A DNA stretch of 64,000 nucleotides from Desulfurivibrio alkaliphilus AHT 2 (lineage in GTDB: Bacteria > Desulfobacterota > Desulfobulbia > Desulfobulbales > Desulfurivibrionaceae): positions 1 to 64,000 of the forward strand of contig NC_014216.1 of assembly GCF_000092205.1 (NCBI RefSeq). Reading direction: 5' to 3'. Positions 33,501 through 42,418 of this stretch are shown piece by piece; position 1 is the stretch's first letter, and every line of letters begins with the position of its first letter. The notes below the pieces were generated by a model. That model saw only the letters and a list, made by a program, of their open reading frames with translations, had not been told where the DNA came from and made no database searches. A program made the position numbers and the translations under genes.

Positions 33501-36500
33501 GCGGAAGCGCAGGCGGCGCTGAGTTGCGCTTACGAACCTATGGCTTGGCGAGAACTGGACGGGGATGACATCGCCCGGCGCTGGCAGGAAGCGGAAGCTG
33601 CCTGGTGGCCGAAGAGTTTTTTCGCCCGCCGTCGCTTGGTCAAGGATATGAAGCTAAGAGGGGCACTTGGGGTTCCAGACCCGGTTTGCGACGCGCCGGT
33701 GCTGAAGCAGTTGCGCGTGGAAGGCGAAGCCATCGACCGTCTGGACAAACAGCTTACGGAGTTTAAAGATTGGCAGGGACATACAACCAGTCCCGATACG
33801 GCGTTAGCCTTGCAGGCCCTCGGGCAACGGGCACGGCTGGCAGTCGGCAGACTGGTGGACGATGCATCGACATTGGTGGACATTCGCAACAAGGTCCGAA
33901 CCCTGATGCATGACGGCAACGATTTGCTTGCGCCTGAGGCTGCGGTTGGTCGTGCGGCACAGGAGTTTTTGGCAGCCAACCGCGAGTTGCAAGAAGCTTG
34001 TGGCGCGTTTGAGGCTATTGCCGGCCAGTCGGTGAGGAAGCACTTTGCGGAAACGGGAAGAGCGCTACCTGCCATTCTGGAGACGGCCGAAACCATCGCG
34101 GCGCGCCATGCCGAATTGCGCGAATGGTGTGGTTGGCGCCGCCGTCGCGCGGAGGCAATGGACCTGGAGTTGGGGCCTTTGGTGGAAGCAATCGAGAAGG
34201 GTCATGTCCCGACCGAAGAAATTGAAGCGACTTTTGAAGCCTCATATTGCACATGGTGGTCGGGTGCGCTGATCGGAGAAGACGAGGCTTTACGAACCTT
34301 CTCGACGCCCGAGCATGTTGCGACAATTGAGAAATTCCGTGAGATCGACAGTCAATTTCAAAACCTTACGGCGGCCTACATTGCTGCCAAGTTGACGGGC
34401 GATCTCCCCGACGCCGATGACGTCAAGCGAAGTTCATCCTGGGGCGTTCTTCGCCATGAAATCCAAAAGAAAAGGCAACATAAACCGGTTCGAGAATTAA
34501 TCCGGGATATACCCGACGTTCTGACCAAGCTGGCTCCCTGCCTCATGATGTCGCCGCTTTCCGTCGCCCAGTATTTGCCCGCTGATCAGGCGCTATTCGA
34601 TGTCGTCATCTTTGATGAAGCATCGCAAATAACCACTTGGGATGCGGTCGGCTCGTTGGCGCGTGGCCGACAGGCCATTGTTGCCGGCGACCCGAAACAA
34701 ATGCCGCCAACGAACTTCTTTGCGCGAGCTGATGACGACCCGGATGGCGAGGTGGCTACGGGAGGGGATTTGGAGAGCATCCTGGATGAAATGTTGGGGG
34801 CGGGTATTCCGCAGCGCACCCTTAACCTGCATTATCGGTCGCGTAAGGAAAGTCTCATCGCGTTCTCCAACAGCCGGTACTATGGGAATGAACTCGTCAC
34901 TTTTCCCGCCCCAATACACCCAGATCGTGGTGTTCGCTTGATCAAGTCTGACGGTTTTTACGCACGTGGCAAGGCGCGCCATAACGAAGGGGAAGCAAAG
35001 GCAATCGTTGCAGAGATTTTACGAATACTAACCCACGAAAATGAAGCAGTGCGGAGACAATCCATCGGCGTCGTGACCTTCAATACCGAACAGCAGTCCC
35101 TGATCGAAAATCTGCTGGACCAAGCGCGTGCCAAAAATCCACGGATCGAATGGGCTTTTTCCATGGACAGCACGCACGAGCCGGTGTTTGTAAAAAATCT
35201 GGAAACCGTGCAGGGGGACGAGCGGGATGTAATTTTGTTCAGTGTCACTTATGGGCCGGATCAGGGTGGTCATGTCACCATGAATTTTGGCCCGCTCAAT
35301 CGTGACGGGGGAGAGCGTCGCCTGAATGTTGCCATGACGAGAGCGCGTTCGGAAATGCTGGTGTTTTCCACGCTTAGTCCTGATCGTATCGACCTTTCGC
35401 GAACGCAGTCTCGAGCGGTAGCGGATTTGAAACACTTCCTGGAATATGCCGAACGCGGCCCCTCGGCACTCAGTGCGGCAGTTTATGGCCCCATGGGAGA
35501 TTTTGATTCACCGTTTGAGTCTGCCGTTGCACGTGCGTTGCGCGATAAGGGCTGGGACATCCACCCGCAGGTCGGTGTGTCCGCCTACCGGATCGATCTG
35601 GGTATAGTTCACCCGGACAAGCCGGGGGTCTACCTTGCCGGCATCGAGTGCGATGGTGCCATGTATCACAGTTCCGCTTTTGCACGAGAGCGCGACAAAA
35701 TTCGCCAGTCGGTACTGGAGGGGCTTGGCTGGACCTTGTTACGCGTGTGGTCGACGGATTGGTGGACCAATAGTGCCAAGGCTTTGGAAACTCTCCACCA
35801 GGCGCTGAAAGGCCGCCTGGACGTGGATCGGAGAGAGCGCGAAAAGGCACCTCGCAACATGGAGGAAAGCGCCGTGGGGGCATCTTCACGCTCTGAGCAT
35901 GTTGATGGCTCCGGTGAAGAGTTTTCCATGCCGGCTATGTCCGCCGACGTGACAGTTGACGAGAATGGTGCATCAAACCAGGATTTCGAGCCGCATGGAG
36001 GTTATATTGCCGCCAGCCCTGCGATGCCGGAACCGGCAGCTAACATTATGCCATCAAAAAGAATGCAGGGGCCTTCAGGTAATCTGTGTGATAGCTATGT
36101 GCCGGCGCACTTCAGTGGAGAGGGTTATAAGGCTGATCCTGATATGTTCTATTCCGAGGAATATAAGCCCCGTCTTTCGGCCATGATCGATCATGTTATT
36201 GATACGGAAGGACCAATCCATGAAGATTTGTTGGTCCGACGCATCGCCCGCCATCACGGGTTTCAGCGCGCGGGTCGTCAGATCCGCGACATCGTGATCA
36301 GCATTGCCAAGCGTCGCAGGGGACGCACGAAAGAAGACGTTGGTATGTTTTTTTGGCGCAAGGGAACGGTCAAAGAGCGCCTTGTTCCCGCCCGCTATAA
36401 AGGCCGTGACGATGAATTGCGAAAGGTGGAATATATTTGCAATGAGGAAATCAGTGCAATTGTAAAACTGTTGTCCATCGGCAGTGATCCCATTGAATTG

Positions 36501-36587
36501 GCGCGCCGGATCGGCATTGCACGGTTGAGCCAGGGTGCTCGAAGCCGTTTGAGTAAAGTATTTGCTTGGAATTCGCCGCGTGGGTGA
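30561..36587 (+). CDS. Giant DUF4011/SF1 helicase with Vsr-like nuclease and DUF3320 domains
   Basis: 2008 residues, GTG start. Domains in order: an N-terminal region; a transglutaminase-like segment with C244 (RVATCLDCTML) and H270 (LPEGHAVVGVW); DUF4011 beginning about residue 400 (RWQRKLLDLSARNPLLNHKS); SF1 helicase motif I GPPGTGKSQT (K720) and VLFVSEKTAALDVV; a long coiled insertion (about 780-1290); motif II VIFDEASQIT (D1352, E1353) and AGDPKQMPPT; the C-terminal helicase lobe GVVTFNTEQQ, VQGDERDVILFSVTYG and RRLNVAMTRARS; a Vsr/MTES_1575-type endonuclease about 1660-1740 (IECDGAMYHS, RDKIRQSVLEGLGW, LRVWSTDWW); and a DUF3320-like C-terminal domain about 1865-1925. Such proteins occur in defence islands and are likely to restrict foreign DNA. 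Lower-GC codon use suggests transfer. Confidence 0.9.
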   Translation: MELAVFCGGLPGKYYWGYRHLILEKPINVSIHCEAAAKLNFACHQSAFALLRELRIDNADRETRLDDVLVTLSSNPSFLKPKSWRLARIAPEGSISIKDRDIELDGGFLLNLADAVRGTITITAEKNGVVLAEETKSVDLLAYNEWGGAGYMPELLAAFSMPNDPAVDRVLRDASLVLRKAGKLDGIDGYKAGSRQRVWEIASAVYTAICNLGITYSVPPASFERDGQKIRLPSQVLENRVATCLDCTMLISSALEQAGLNPIIALPEGHAVVGVWLQPEEFTTIVVDEAETLRKRIQLKELVLIETTYATSHPSPPFSKAVAAAAEVIAPDKDNTFNSAIDIRRARAHRISPLGLKSSQPLGPTGDEGRERIELVLEEAPVLPDFDDGAEDEEALDTSVSRLERWQRKLLDLSARNPLLNHKSTKTSLRFICPAPGLLEEKLAEGARILIQPVPRPTSRGQDEELHRQRTGEIIAEEYASNALAKKQVLVDLPGEELARRAIEIYRKAQTALQEGGANTLYLALGFLLWKRDEKDQRRLRAPLILVPITLERKSVRSGLRMLAHDDEPRFNTTLLEMLRKDFEIDIRGLDGELPGDQRGIDVSKIWNKVRKAVKDTPGFEVVEDVVLGHFSFAKYLMWKDLVDRTDALRQSAIVKHLIDTPRDPYPSDIAFVDGADVDRHFKPSDMLTPLPADSSQMAAIATADRGKDFIIIGPPGTGKSQTISNLIAHTLGKGKTVLFVSEKTAALDVVYRRLRDIGLGRFCLELHSNKARKVDVLAQLSDAWEHHQSAKAEAWEKEAERLRSLRDQLNCVVDRLHIPRRNGMTAHYAIGVKVRDEDLASRAVFSWPSSDQHDEDQLDAMREAVERLRVQVAAVRVVTDSPFQLVSQGDWSPQWEGQVIERAGRLSTAASAADRACEALLDVTGIAVPDRSMARMDAIAELATVLLESYRKQAAYALGSNGPDCIEALEEAVQRLKGYAEAQAALSCAYEPMAWRELDGDDIARRWQEAEAAWWPKSFFARRRLVKDMKLRGALGVPDPVCDAPVLKQLRVEGEAIDRLDKQLTEFKDWQGHTTSPDTALALQALGQRARLAVGRLVDDASTLVDIRNKVRTLMHDGNDLLAPEAAVGRAAQEFLAANRELQEACGAFEAIAGQSVRKHFAETGRALPAILETAETIAARHAELREWCGWRRRRAEAMDLELGPLVEAIEKGHVPTEEIEATFEASYCTWWSGALIGEDEALRTFSTPEHVATIEKFREIDSQFQNLTAAYIAAKLTGDLPDADDVKRSSSWGVLRHEIQKKRQHKPVRELIRDIPDVLTKLAPCLMMSPLSVAQYLPADQALFDVVIFDEASQITTWDAVGSLARGRQAIVAGDPKQMPPTNFFARADDDPDGEVATGGDLESILDEMLGAGIPQRTLNLHYRSRKESLIAFSNSRYYGNELVTFPAPIHPDRGVRLIKSDGFYARGKARHNEGEAKAIVAEILRILTHENEAVRRQSIGVVTFNTEQQSLIENLLDQARAKNPRIEWAFSMDSTHEPVFVKNLETVQGDERDVILFSVTYGPDQGGHVTMNFGPLNRDGGERRLNVAMTRARSEMLVFSTLSPDRIDLSRTQSRAVADLKHFLEYAERGPSALSAAVYGPMGDFDSPFESAVARALRDKGWDIHPQVGVSAYRIDLGIVHPDKPGVYLAGIECDGAMYHSSAFARERDKIRQSVLEGLGWTLLRVWSTDWWTNSAKALETLHQALKGRLDVDRREREKAPRNMEESAVGASSRSEHVDGSGEEFSMPAMSADVTVDENGASNQDFEPHGGYIAASPAMPEPAANIMPSKRMQGPSGNLCDSYVPAHFSGEGYKADPDMFYSEEYKPRLSAMIDHVIDTEGPIHEDLLVRRIARHHGFQRAGRQIRDIVISIAKRRRGRTKEDVGMFFWRKGTVKERLVPARYKGRDDELRKVEYICNEEISAIVKLLSIGSDPIELARRIGIARLSQGARSRLSKVFAWNSPRG

Positions 36588-36858
36588 CTTAATCAAAGTT
36601 AAGTATGAGAAATTCTTGCAGATTCAAACCAAATGGGTCATGAGGCCAAAACACCAATGGAAAAACAAATTGATACAACCAAAAACAAAAAACATCGCCG
36701 TGGCCTGCGCCATTGCCGAGCATAGCGCCCCTGGCTCTGTCCCCCCGGCGCGGGTGAGCATGATCGGCAACAAAACTACCATTGAATGGTATGGCCGCCA
36801 CGCCGCCGCTATATCAACCCAGGACGAATCGCTCACCGACACTAAGCGTCATGGTTAA

Positions 36859-37839
36859 ATGAACCCTCTGCAGGAGCACATCAAACACTTCACCCGCCTG
36901 AAACGCGCACCGGGGCCGATCTGGTCGGAAGCGTCCAGGGGCAGGGCGCCGCATAAGCCGCTGTTGTTGCTGGCGGTGCTTGACTTGGCCCACCGGGGGG
37001 TGATCAACTCCCCCTTTATTTCCGTTACCGATGACTTGGTGGAGTTGAACGAGCTTTTCAACCTTTACTGGCGGCGGATCGTGCCGGTGGGGCAGTCCCC
37101 CAGCAGCATCGCCTTCCCGTTTTCCCGCCTGGACCGCGAACCTTTCTGGGAACTGGTCCCCCAGCCGGGACAAACCATCACTACGCCGTTGATCAACAAT
37201 ACCTCGTCGGTCAGTTACCTGCGGCGCTACGCCCTGGGAGCAAAACTGGCCGACGGGATATTCCAGGCCATGCAGAGCGAAGATGGCAGGAGTGCGTTGC
37301 GGGAAGCCCTGCTCCTGTCCTGTTTTTCGACCAGTGCTCAGGCCCTGTTGCGGGAACAGTCGCGGATCAACCGTGAGGCCTACGATTACAGCCGGTTGCT
37401 GGAAGAACAGGTCCACCGGCAGGTAAAGGAGGCTATGGCGGCCGACCGCTACAGCCCGGAGGCGCGGAGCCAGGGGTTCCGGCGGTTGGTGGTGAAGACC
37501 TATGACCACCGTTGCGCCCTGTGCGGCATCCGCATCGTCACCCCGGACGGCCATACCGTGGTGGAGGCGGCCCATATCGTTCCGTGGCGCCGGACCAGAA
37601 ACGACGATCTCCGCAACGGCATGGCCCTTTGCCGTACCTGCCACTGGGGGTTCGATAAAGGTATGTTGGGGGTTTCCGACCAGTACACGGTTCTCACCGC
37701 CCCCACCATTGGCATCGACCCCAACTTCCCCGGCCTGCTGTCTATGCTGGCCGGCCGGGCCATCATCCCACCGGTTGAACGCGACCACTGGCCGTCCCGG
37801 GAATATCTGGCCGCCCACCGCCGGGAGTGGCGCCTGTGA
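36859..37839 (+). CDS. HNH endonuclease with probable sulfur-binding-type N-terminal domain
   Basis: 326 residues. The N-terminal 160 residues resemble the DNA sulfur-binding domain of ScoMcrA-like restriction enzymes (COG3440): RGRAPHKPLLLLAVLDLAHRG, then FNLYWRRIVP and IAFPFSRLDREPFWEL. The C-terminal HNH/zinc module has CALCG (C219, C222), VVEAAHIVPWRR (H239), DLRNGMALCRTCHWGFDKG. The prediction is a modification-dependent nuclease cutting phosphorothioated or otherwise modified DNA; no dnd genes are in the window, as expected for a cell that attacks such modification. No clear ribosome binding site. Its sequence is GC-rich again, unlike the preceding helicase gene, so it may have arrived separately. 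Confidence 0.8.
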   Translation: MNPLQEHIKHFTRLKRAPGPIWSEASRGRAPHKPLLLLAVLDLAHRGVINSPFISVTDDLVELNELFNLYWRRIVPVGQSPSSIAFPFSRLDREPFWELVPQPGQTITTPLINNTSSVSYLRRYALGAKLADGIFQAMQSEDGRSALREALLLSCFSTSAQALLREQSRINREAYDYSRLLEEQVHRQVKEAMAADRYSPEARSQGFRRLVVKTYDHRCALCGIRIVTPDGHTVVEAAHIVPWRRTRNDDLRNGMALCRTCHWGFDKGMLGVSDQYTVLTAPTIGIDPNFPGLLSMLAGRAIIPPVERDHWPSREYLAAHRREWRL

Positions 37840-37898
37840 AGGCACTTAGCTGGAGGGTCCATCTATGGGTAAGGAAATAACAAAACCGGAGCACTAAG

Positions 37899-39464
37899 TT
37901 GAAACCATCCGAAGTCAAAGAAATTCTCACCACCGGCGAGGGGTTGCACGTGGAGTTCAAGGAGGCCCGCGACCGGCTGCCCGGTTCCTTCTTCGACACG
38001 GTTTGCGCATTCTTGAACACCGATGGCGGCACCATATATCTCGGGGTAAATGATAACGGCGGGGTCACCGGGGTGGAGCCCAGGGCCGTGGCCCGGCTGA
38101 AAAGCGACATCGCCAACCTTTCCAACAACCCCCGGCAGCTTGACCCACCCTTTTTGCTCTTCCCCCACGAGCTGGCGATTGACGGCAAAACGGTGATCGC
38201 CGTTCAGGTGCCGCTAAGTTCCCAGATTCACCGGCACGGCGGCGAGATCATGCTGCGCAGCGAGGATGGCGATTACCGCCTGCGCGGCACCCACCAACTG
38301 GCCGGGCTGGCCAACCGCAAGCTGAGCCTGTTTAGCGAACAGCGGGTCTTGCCCCACCTGACCGTCGCCGACCTGCGGCCGGAGCTGTTCGACAAGGCCC
38401 GGAGCCTGATGCGAATCGGCGACCGCCGCCACCCCTGGCTGGCCTTCAGCGATGAAGAGTTGCTGAAAGTGGGCGGATTTTTCAACCGCGATCCCAACAG
38501 CGGCCGCCCCGGTCTTACCCTGGCGGCGGCCCTGCTTTTCGGCAGCGATGAAGTTATCCAAAACGCCGTCCCCGGCTACAAGTTCGATTGCCTGCTGCGC
38601 CGCCGCAACCAGGAACGCTACGACGACCGCCTGATCGTCCGCACCAACCTGATCGACGCCTACGACCTGATGATGGGCTTCATCGAAAAGCACCTCGATG
38701 ATCCCTTCCACTTGGAGGGCGATTTACGGATCAGCCTGCGGGAAAAAATCTTCCGGGAGGTCGTCTCCAATATCATCGCCCACCGGGAGTACACCAGCGC
38801 CGCCCCGGCCACCATCAAAATCTACCGCGACCGGGTGGAGCTGGAAAACCCCCACGTGGCCCACTTCTTCGGCCGGATCACCCCCGACAATGTGCGGCCC
38901 TTCCCCAAAAATCCGACCATCTGCAAGTTGATGATCCAACTCGGCCGCTTCGACGAGCTTGGCTCCGGGGTGATCAACGTCCACCGCTATCTGCCGCTCT
39001 ACGCCAATGGCGCCACCCCGGTCTTCCAGGAAACGGGCCACAGTTTCGTCACCACCCTGCCGTTGACTGTGGACCGGGAAGGACAGGGGAGTGAACGGGC
39101 AACCGAACACGCCACCCCCGAAGTCGGCCAACAAGTTACCCAACAGGTCATCCAACAAGTCACCCAACAGGTCGGCAGTGCTGACGATTATTCACGACTG
39201 CTACCTGTTCTAAGGGCATGTGCGACAAAATCACTTTCAAATAAAGAGTTGCAGGCGGCTGCTGGAATCAGGGATCGCTCAACCTTCCACATCAACTACC
39301 TCACCCCGTTACTTAAACTGAACCTGCTGGAACGTACCATTCCGGACAAACCGACCAGCAGCAAGCAAAAATACCGCCTTACCGAAAAGGGCAGGCAACT
39401 GCTGGCGGCAGCTAACCACAGCACCGATAAACGCAATGAGTGGCCAGGGGACACAGGGGACTGA
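37899..39464 (+). CDS. AlbA/Schlafen-type ATP-binding protein with RecG-like ATPase and winged helix
   Basis: 521 residues, TTG start. N-terminal AlbA_2 (Schlafen) domain: LTTGEGLHVEFKEAR, FLNTDGGTIYLGVNDNGGV. The middle (about 265-395) has a GHKL-like fold (LREKIFREVVSNIIAHREY, FDELGSGVINVHRYL). A glutamine/valine tandem linker (QQVTQQVIQQVTQQV, 39124-39171) leads to a C-terminal winged helix ending TIPDKPTSSKQKYRLTEKG. The family is annotated as transcriptional regulator or RecG-related helicase, but lacks helicase motifs; roles in defence or tRNA/DNA binding are suggested. The stop lies two bases before the next AlbA-type gene. A deleted copy of this gene lies at 42419-42705. Confidence 0.85.
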   Translation: MKPSEVKEILTTGEGLHVEFKEARDRLPGSFFDTVCAFLNTDGGTIYLGVNDNGGVTGVEPRAVARLKSDIANLSNNPRQLDPPFLLFPHELAIDGKTVIAVQVPLSSQIHRHGGEIMLRSEDGDYRLRGTHQLAGLANRKLSLFSEQRVLPHLTVADLRPELFDKARSLMRIGDRRHPWLAFSDEELLKVGGFFNRDPNSGRPGLTLAAALLFGSDEVIQNAVPGYKFDCLLRRRNQERYDDRLIVRTNLIDAYDLMMGFIEKHLDDPFHLEGDLRISLREKIFREVVSNIIAHREYTSAAPATIKIYRDRVELENPHVAHFFGRITPDNVRPFPKNPTICKLMIQLGRFDELGSGVINVHRYLPLYANGATPVFQETGHSFVTTLPLTVDREGQGSERATEHATPEVGQQVTQQVIQQVTQQVGSADDYSRLLPVLRACATKSLSNKELQAAAGIRDRSTFHINYLTPLLKLNLLERTIPDKPTSSKQKYRLTEKGRQLLAAANHSTDKRNEWPGDTGD

Positions 39465-39465
39465 A

Positions 39466-41130
39466 ATGGAGATGAGTCAACCGAAACTGCAAAAACTGCT
39501 GGACCACCTGGTCGCCTCTTGGGAAAACGAAGTGGTGGAATTCAAGCAGGCAGGCAAAGATTATCCCACCGACAAAATCGGGGAGTATTTTTCCGCTCTG
39601 GCCAACGAGGCCAATTTGCGTAATCAGGAAAGAGCTTGGCTTGTTTTCGGGGTCAACAATAAAAGCAGACAAATTGTCGGTTCCGACTACCGGCTGAACC
39701 CGGAACGGCTGCAAAGTACCAAGATGCAGATTGCCGAAAACACGGAACCAAGTGTAACTTTTCGCAATATTCATCAACTGCGAAATTCAAAGGGTCGGGT
39801 GGTACTCTTCGAGATTCCGGCAGCCCCCCGTGGAATGCCGATTGCGTGGAAAGGACACTACTATGCCCGGGCCGGGGAAAGCCTTACCCACCTTGGCCTG
39901 GACAAGCTCGATGAAATTCGTCAACAGACCATGGCTGGCGATTGGTCGGCCAGGCTGGTCGCGGATGCCACCTTCTCCCACCTTGACGAAGGCGCCTTAC
40001 AGAAGGCACGCGAATCTTTTGCTCGCAAATATGCCAATAGGTTCCCGGCAGAAGAAGTCATGGCCTGGCCATTGGCAACTTTCCTTGATCGCGCCAAGTT
40101 GACTCAGGATGGCAAAATCACCCGGGCAGCAATCCTGTTGCTGGGGCGACCGGAATCTGCCTATCTCCTTTCACCGCATCCAGCGCAGATGACCTGGAAG
40201 CTGGAGGGTCCGGAACGGGCCTATGAGCACTTCGGCCCGCCTTTTCTGCTGAACACCACGCGGCTGTATCGAAGAATTCGCAATATTCAGCTTCGTCTCC
40301 TGCCCGATGAGGCTCTGTTTGCGGTGGAAGTATCCAAATACGATCAGAAAGTCGTGTTTGAAGCCCTCCACAACTGTATCGCCCATCAGGATTACAGCCG
40401 CAACGGCCGTATCCTGGTGACCGAGTTGCCGGACAAGCTGATTTTTGCAAACGAAGGTGGTTTTTTTGAGGGTAAGCCGGAAGATTACGTAACCGGCGAC
40501 AAAACGCCCCATCGATACCGGAATGCCTTTTTGGCCCAGGCAATGGCCGAGTTGAACATGATCGACACCATGGGCTACGGCATATACTCCATGCACCTCG
40601 GGCAGGCCAGGCGCTATTTCCCGATGCCGGACTACGAACTGGGCGAACCGGCGGCGGTTAAGATGACAGTCTATGGCAGCGTAGTGGACCCTGCATACAG
40701 CCGCCTGCTGATTCAAAAAACCGACTTGCCGCTTGATGAGATTCTGGCGTTGGACCGGGTACAGAAACGACTGCCTATTTCCGATGATATGATCAGGCGT
40801 TTACGTCGCGATGGCCTTATTGAAGGGCGTAAGCCGAATCTGCACGTTTCCGCAACCGTGGCCAAGGTGACAGCCAGCAAGATCGATTACATCTGGACCC
40901 GGGCGCAGGACGATGACTACTATTGCAAGTTGATCACCGACTACCTGAAAAAATTCGGCAGAGCCACCCGGGGGGAAATTGACAAGCTCCTGCTGAATAA
41001 ATTGAGTGATGCCCTGGGTCAGGAACAGAAGAAAAAGAAGGTCGGCAATCTACTTACAAAACTTCGCAGATCAAAAATGATCCGCAACGACGGCACCCGT
41101 GCCAAGCCAAAGTGGGTATTGGCCGAATAG
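39466..41130 (+). CDS. Second AlbA/Schlafen-type ATP-binding protein
   Basis: 555 residues from the ATG at 39466 (ATG at 39472 also possible). AlbA_2 domain: ENEVVEFKQAGKDYPTDKIG, ERAWLVFGVNNKSRQIVG, GHYYARAGESLTHLG. The GHKL-like part has FEALHNCIAHQDYSRNG and NEGGFFEGKPEDYV; the wing-helix region DEILALDRVQKRLPISDDMI follows. The C-terminus is lysine-rich and ends PKWVLAE. This subtype (ATP-binding protein, often called a putative DNA-binding regulator) accompanies restriction systems in many genomes. It is only distantly similar to its neighbour, so the pair is two subfamilies, not a recent duplication. Confidence 0.85.
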   Translation: MEMSQPKLQKLLDHLVASWENEVVEFKQAGKDYPTDKIGEYFSALANEANLRNQERAWLVFGVNNKSRQIVGSDYRLNPERLQSTKMQIAENTEPSVTFRNIHQLRNSKGRVVLFEIPAAPRGMPIAWKGHYYARAGESLTHLGLDKLDEIRQQTMAGDWSARLVADATFSHLDEGALQKARESFARKYANRFPAEEVMAWPLATFLDRAKLTQDGKITRAAILLLGRPESAYLLSPHPAQMTWKLEGPERAYEHFGPPFLLNTTRLYRRIRNIQLRLLPDEALFAVEVSKYDQKVVFEALHNCIAHQDYSRNGRILVTELPDKLIFANEGGFFEGKPEDYVTGDKTPHRYRNAFLAQAMAELNMIDTMGYGIYSMHLGQARRYFPMPDYELGEPAAVKMTVYGSVVDPAYSRLLIQKTDLPLDEILALDRVQKRLPISDDMIRRLRRDGLIEGRKPNLHVSATVAKVTASKIDYIWTRAQDDDYYCKLITDYLKKFGRATRGEIDKLLLNKLSDALGQEQKKKKVGNLLTKLRRSKMIRNDGTRAKPKWVLAE

Positions 41131-41139
41131 CCTGTGGCC

Positions 41140-41225
41140 TTGCAGAAAGAAAACAATGTTTTGCAGAAAGGAATTTTTTAAAAATCAAGTTGAATCAGCG
41201 GGTTATTTTTTCTGCTTGCAGAAAG
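41140..41225 (+). repeat. Three short direct repeats TTGCAGAAAG
   Basis: Identical decamers at 41140-41149, 41161-41170 and 41216-41225 in an AT-rich gap after the second AlbA-type gene. They could be regulator sites or slippage products; spacing of 21 and 55 bases is irregular. Confidence 0.4.
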
Positions 41226-41304
41226 AAAAAAGAAAAAACCTGATTTGCCACCTACTGGCACAGCCGGGAATTTGTTCCCTTCGACCCCAACGATGCCGGC
41301 CACC

Positions 41305-41382
41305 ATGTTTGAAGAAAACCGCAGGGAAGGAGTAGCCGCCCAGGTAAACTTCGCGGAGAAAGTAGAGGAGTTACAATCATGA
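41305..41382 (+). pseudogene. 25-codon tail of a lost gene, coupled to AlbA relic 3
   Basis: ATG at 41305 opens 25 codons ending NFAEKVEELQS, and the stop TGA overlaps the ATG of the next gene as ATGA. The open frame extends further upstream in phase (to about 41272). The coding-like character and tight overlap suggest the 3' end of a deleted upstream cistron, or a real leader peptide. Confidence 0.35.
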
Positions 41383-42344
41383 GCGCCATACCTTCACCGG
41401 AAGCCATCAGCAATCTGCTGACCCGGATCGACCAGGTCCCGGCGGACCAGCTAGAGTCCGAGACGCTGGATTTCAAGCGCTGGCTCGATGCCAAAAAGTC
41501 ACTGGCCGAGGCGGTCAAGATGGCGGTTTGCTTTGCTAACGCCGGGGGCGGGGTGGTGGTTTTCGGAGTCAAGGACGATATCCGGGGCCGGCAGCGGGCA
41601 ATCACCGGTTGCAGCCGCTACGATCTGGACACCTGGCGGCGGGGCATTTATGAAGGCACCATGCCCAACCTCACGGTGGATGTGTCCGAACTGACCGAAC
41701 CCGAAGGCACCCTGATTCTGGTCCGGGTCCCCAAAGGGCCGGCCCCCGCCCTACGGCACTTCCGCCGGCCTTTACCAGATCCGGGTGGGAAAAAACTGCA
41801 TGCCCTATTCACCCGAGGAGTTTCAACGTCGCCAGGTCGGGCTTGGGGCATTGGATTGGAGTGCCGAGCCGGTTGACGGCCTCACACCCGAAGAGTTGGA
41901 CCCCACGGAAACCGCCCGGCTGCGCATCTCCGGGAGCACGCCGACATTGACGTGACGACGGCCGCCCAACTCACCCAATTGCCCGATGGGCGAACCAGGG
42001 ACCGGCTGGAACAGTTCTGTCATCGCCCCAATCCCTGGCTGGAAAGACGGGGCAAAAAAAGCGGGGTTACCTACCACCTCGCCGCCTCGGTGGCGGCGGA
42101 GCTGGTGGGTAAAGGCATCTACAGCCGCTCACGGGCCATCGACAAGGTGCAATGGCCGGTCCTGATCCGGCACTACGTCGAGCAGCATGGTTCCATCAAC
42201 AACAGCGAATGCCGGGAACTGTTGCTGCTGGGCAACAGCGGATTGGCGCAAAGCTCCGTGTCCAGGTTGCTTGCCAATAGCGACTTCCTTGAGCCATACG
42301 GCTCCAGCCCTAAAACCAGGAGGTATCGGCTGAAGAATGGATAA
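41379..42344 (+). pseudogene. AlbA/Schlafen-type gene, frameshifted and internally deleted (relic 3)
   Basis: Good ribosome binding site (GAGGAG) and start. The first 120 residues are a normal AlbA_2 domain (ESETLDFKRWLDAKKSLAEA, FANAGGGVVVFGVKDDIRG). Near 41750 a frameshift occurs: the expected continuation YGTSAGLYQIRVGKNCMPYS is in another frame and runs to about 41950. A large deletion then removes the centre, and from about 41950 the C-terminal domain resumes (LPDGRTRDRLEQFCH, SVAAELVGKGIYSRSRAID, NNSECRELLLLGNSG), ending RRYRLKNG. Not functional as one protein. Confidence 0.8.
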
Positions 42345-42384
42345 CCTTCTCTCTTTTACTCAATTTCTGGCGGTTGATGGCACG

Positions 42385-42410
42385 TTGTTAAGTAAATTTG
42401 TTAAGTAAAT
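42385..42410 (+). repeat. 13-bp tandem repeat
   Basis: TTGTTAAGTAAAT twice in perfect tandem, then a partial third unit, exactly between two AlbA-type relics. Probably a slippage or junction scar. Confidence 0.5.
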
Positions 42411-42418
42411 TAAGTACA

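Noticed and set aside
36562-36858. 98-codon frame between the helicase gene and the HNH gene
   Set aside because: It overlaps the end of the helicase, lacks a ribosome binding site and shows no domain; the gap is treated as non-coding.
39124-39171. Short tandem repeats in the 37899 gene
   Set aside because: Coding repeats (QQVT units) of the linker before the winged helix, not a separate element.
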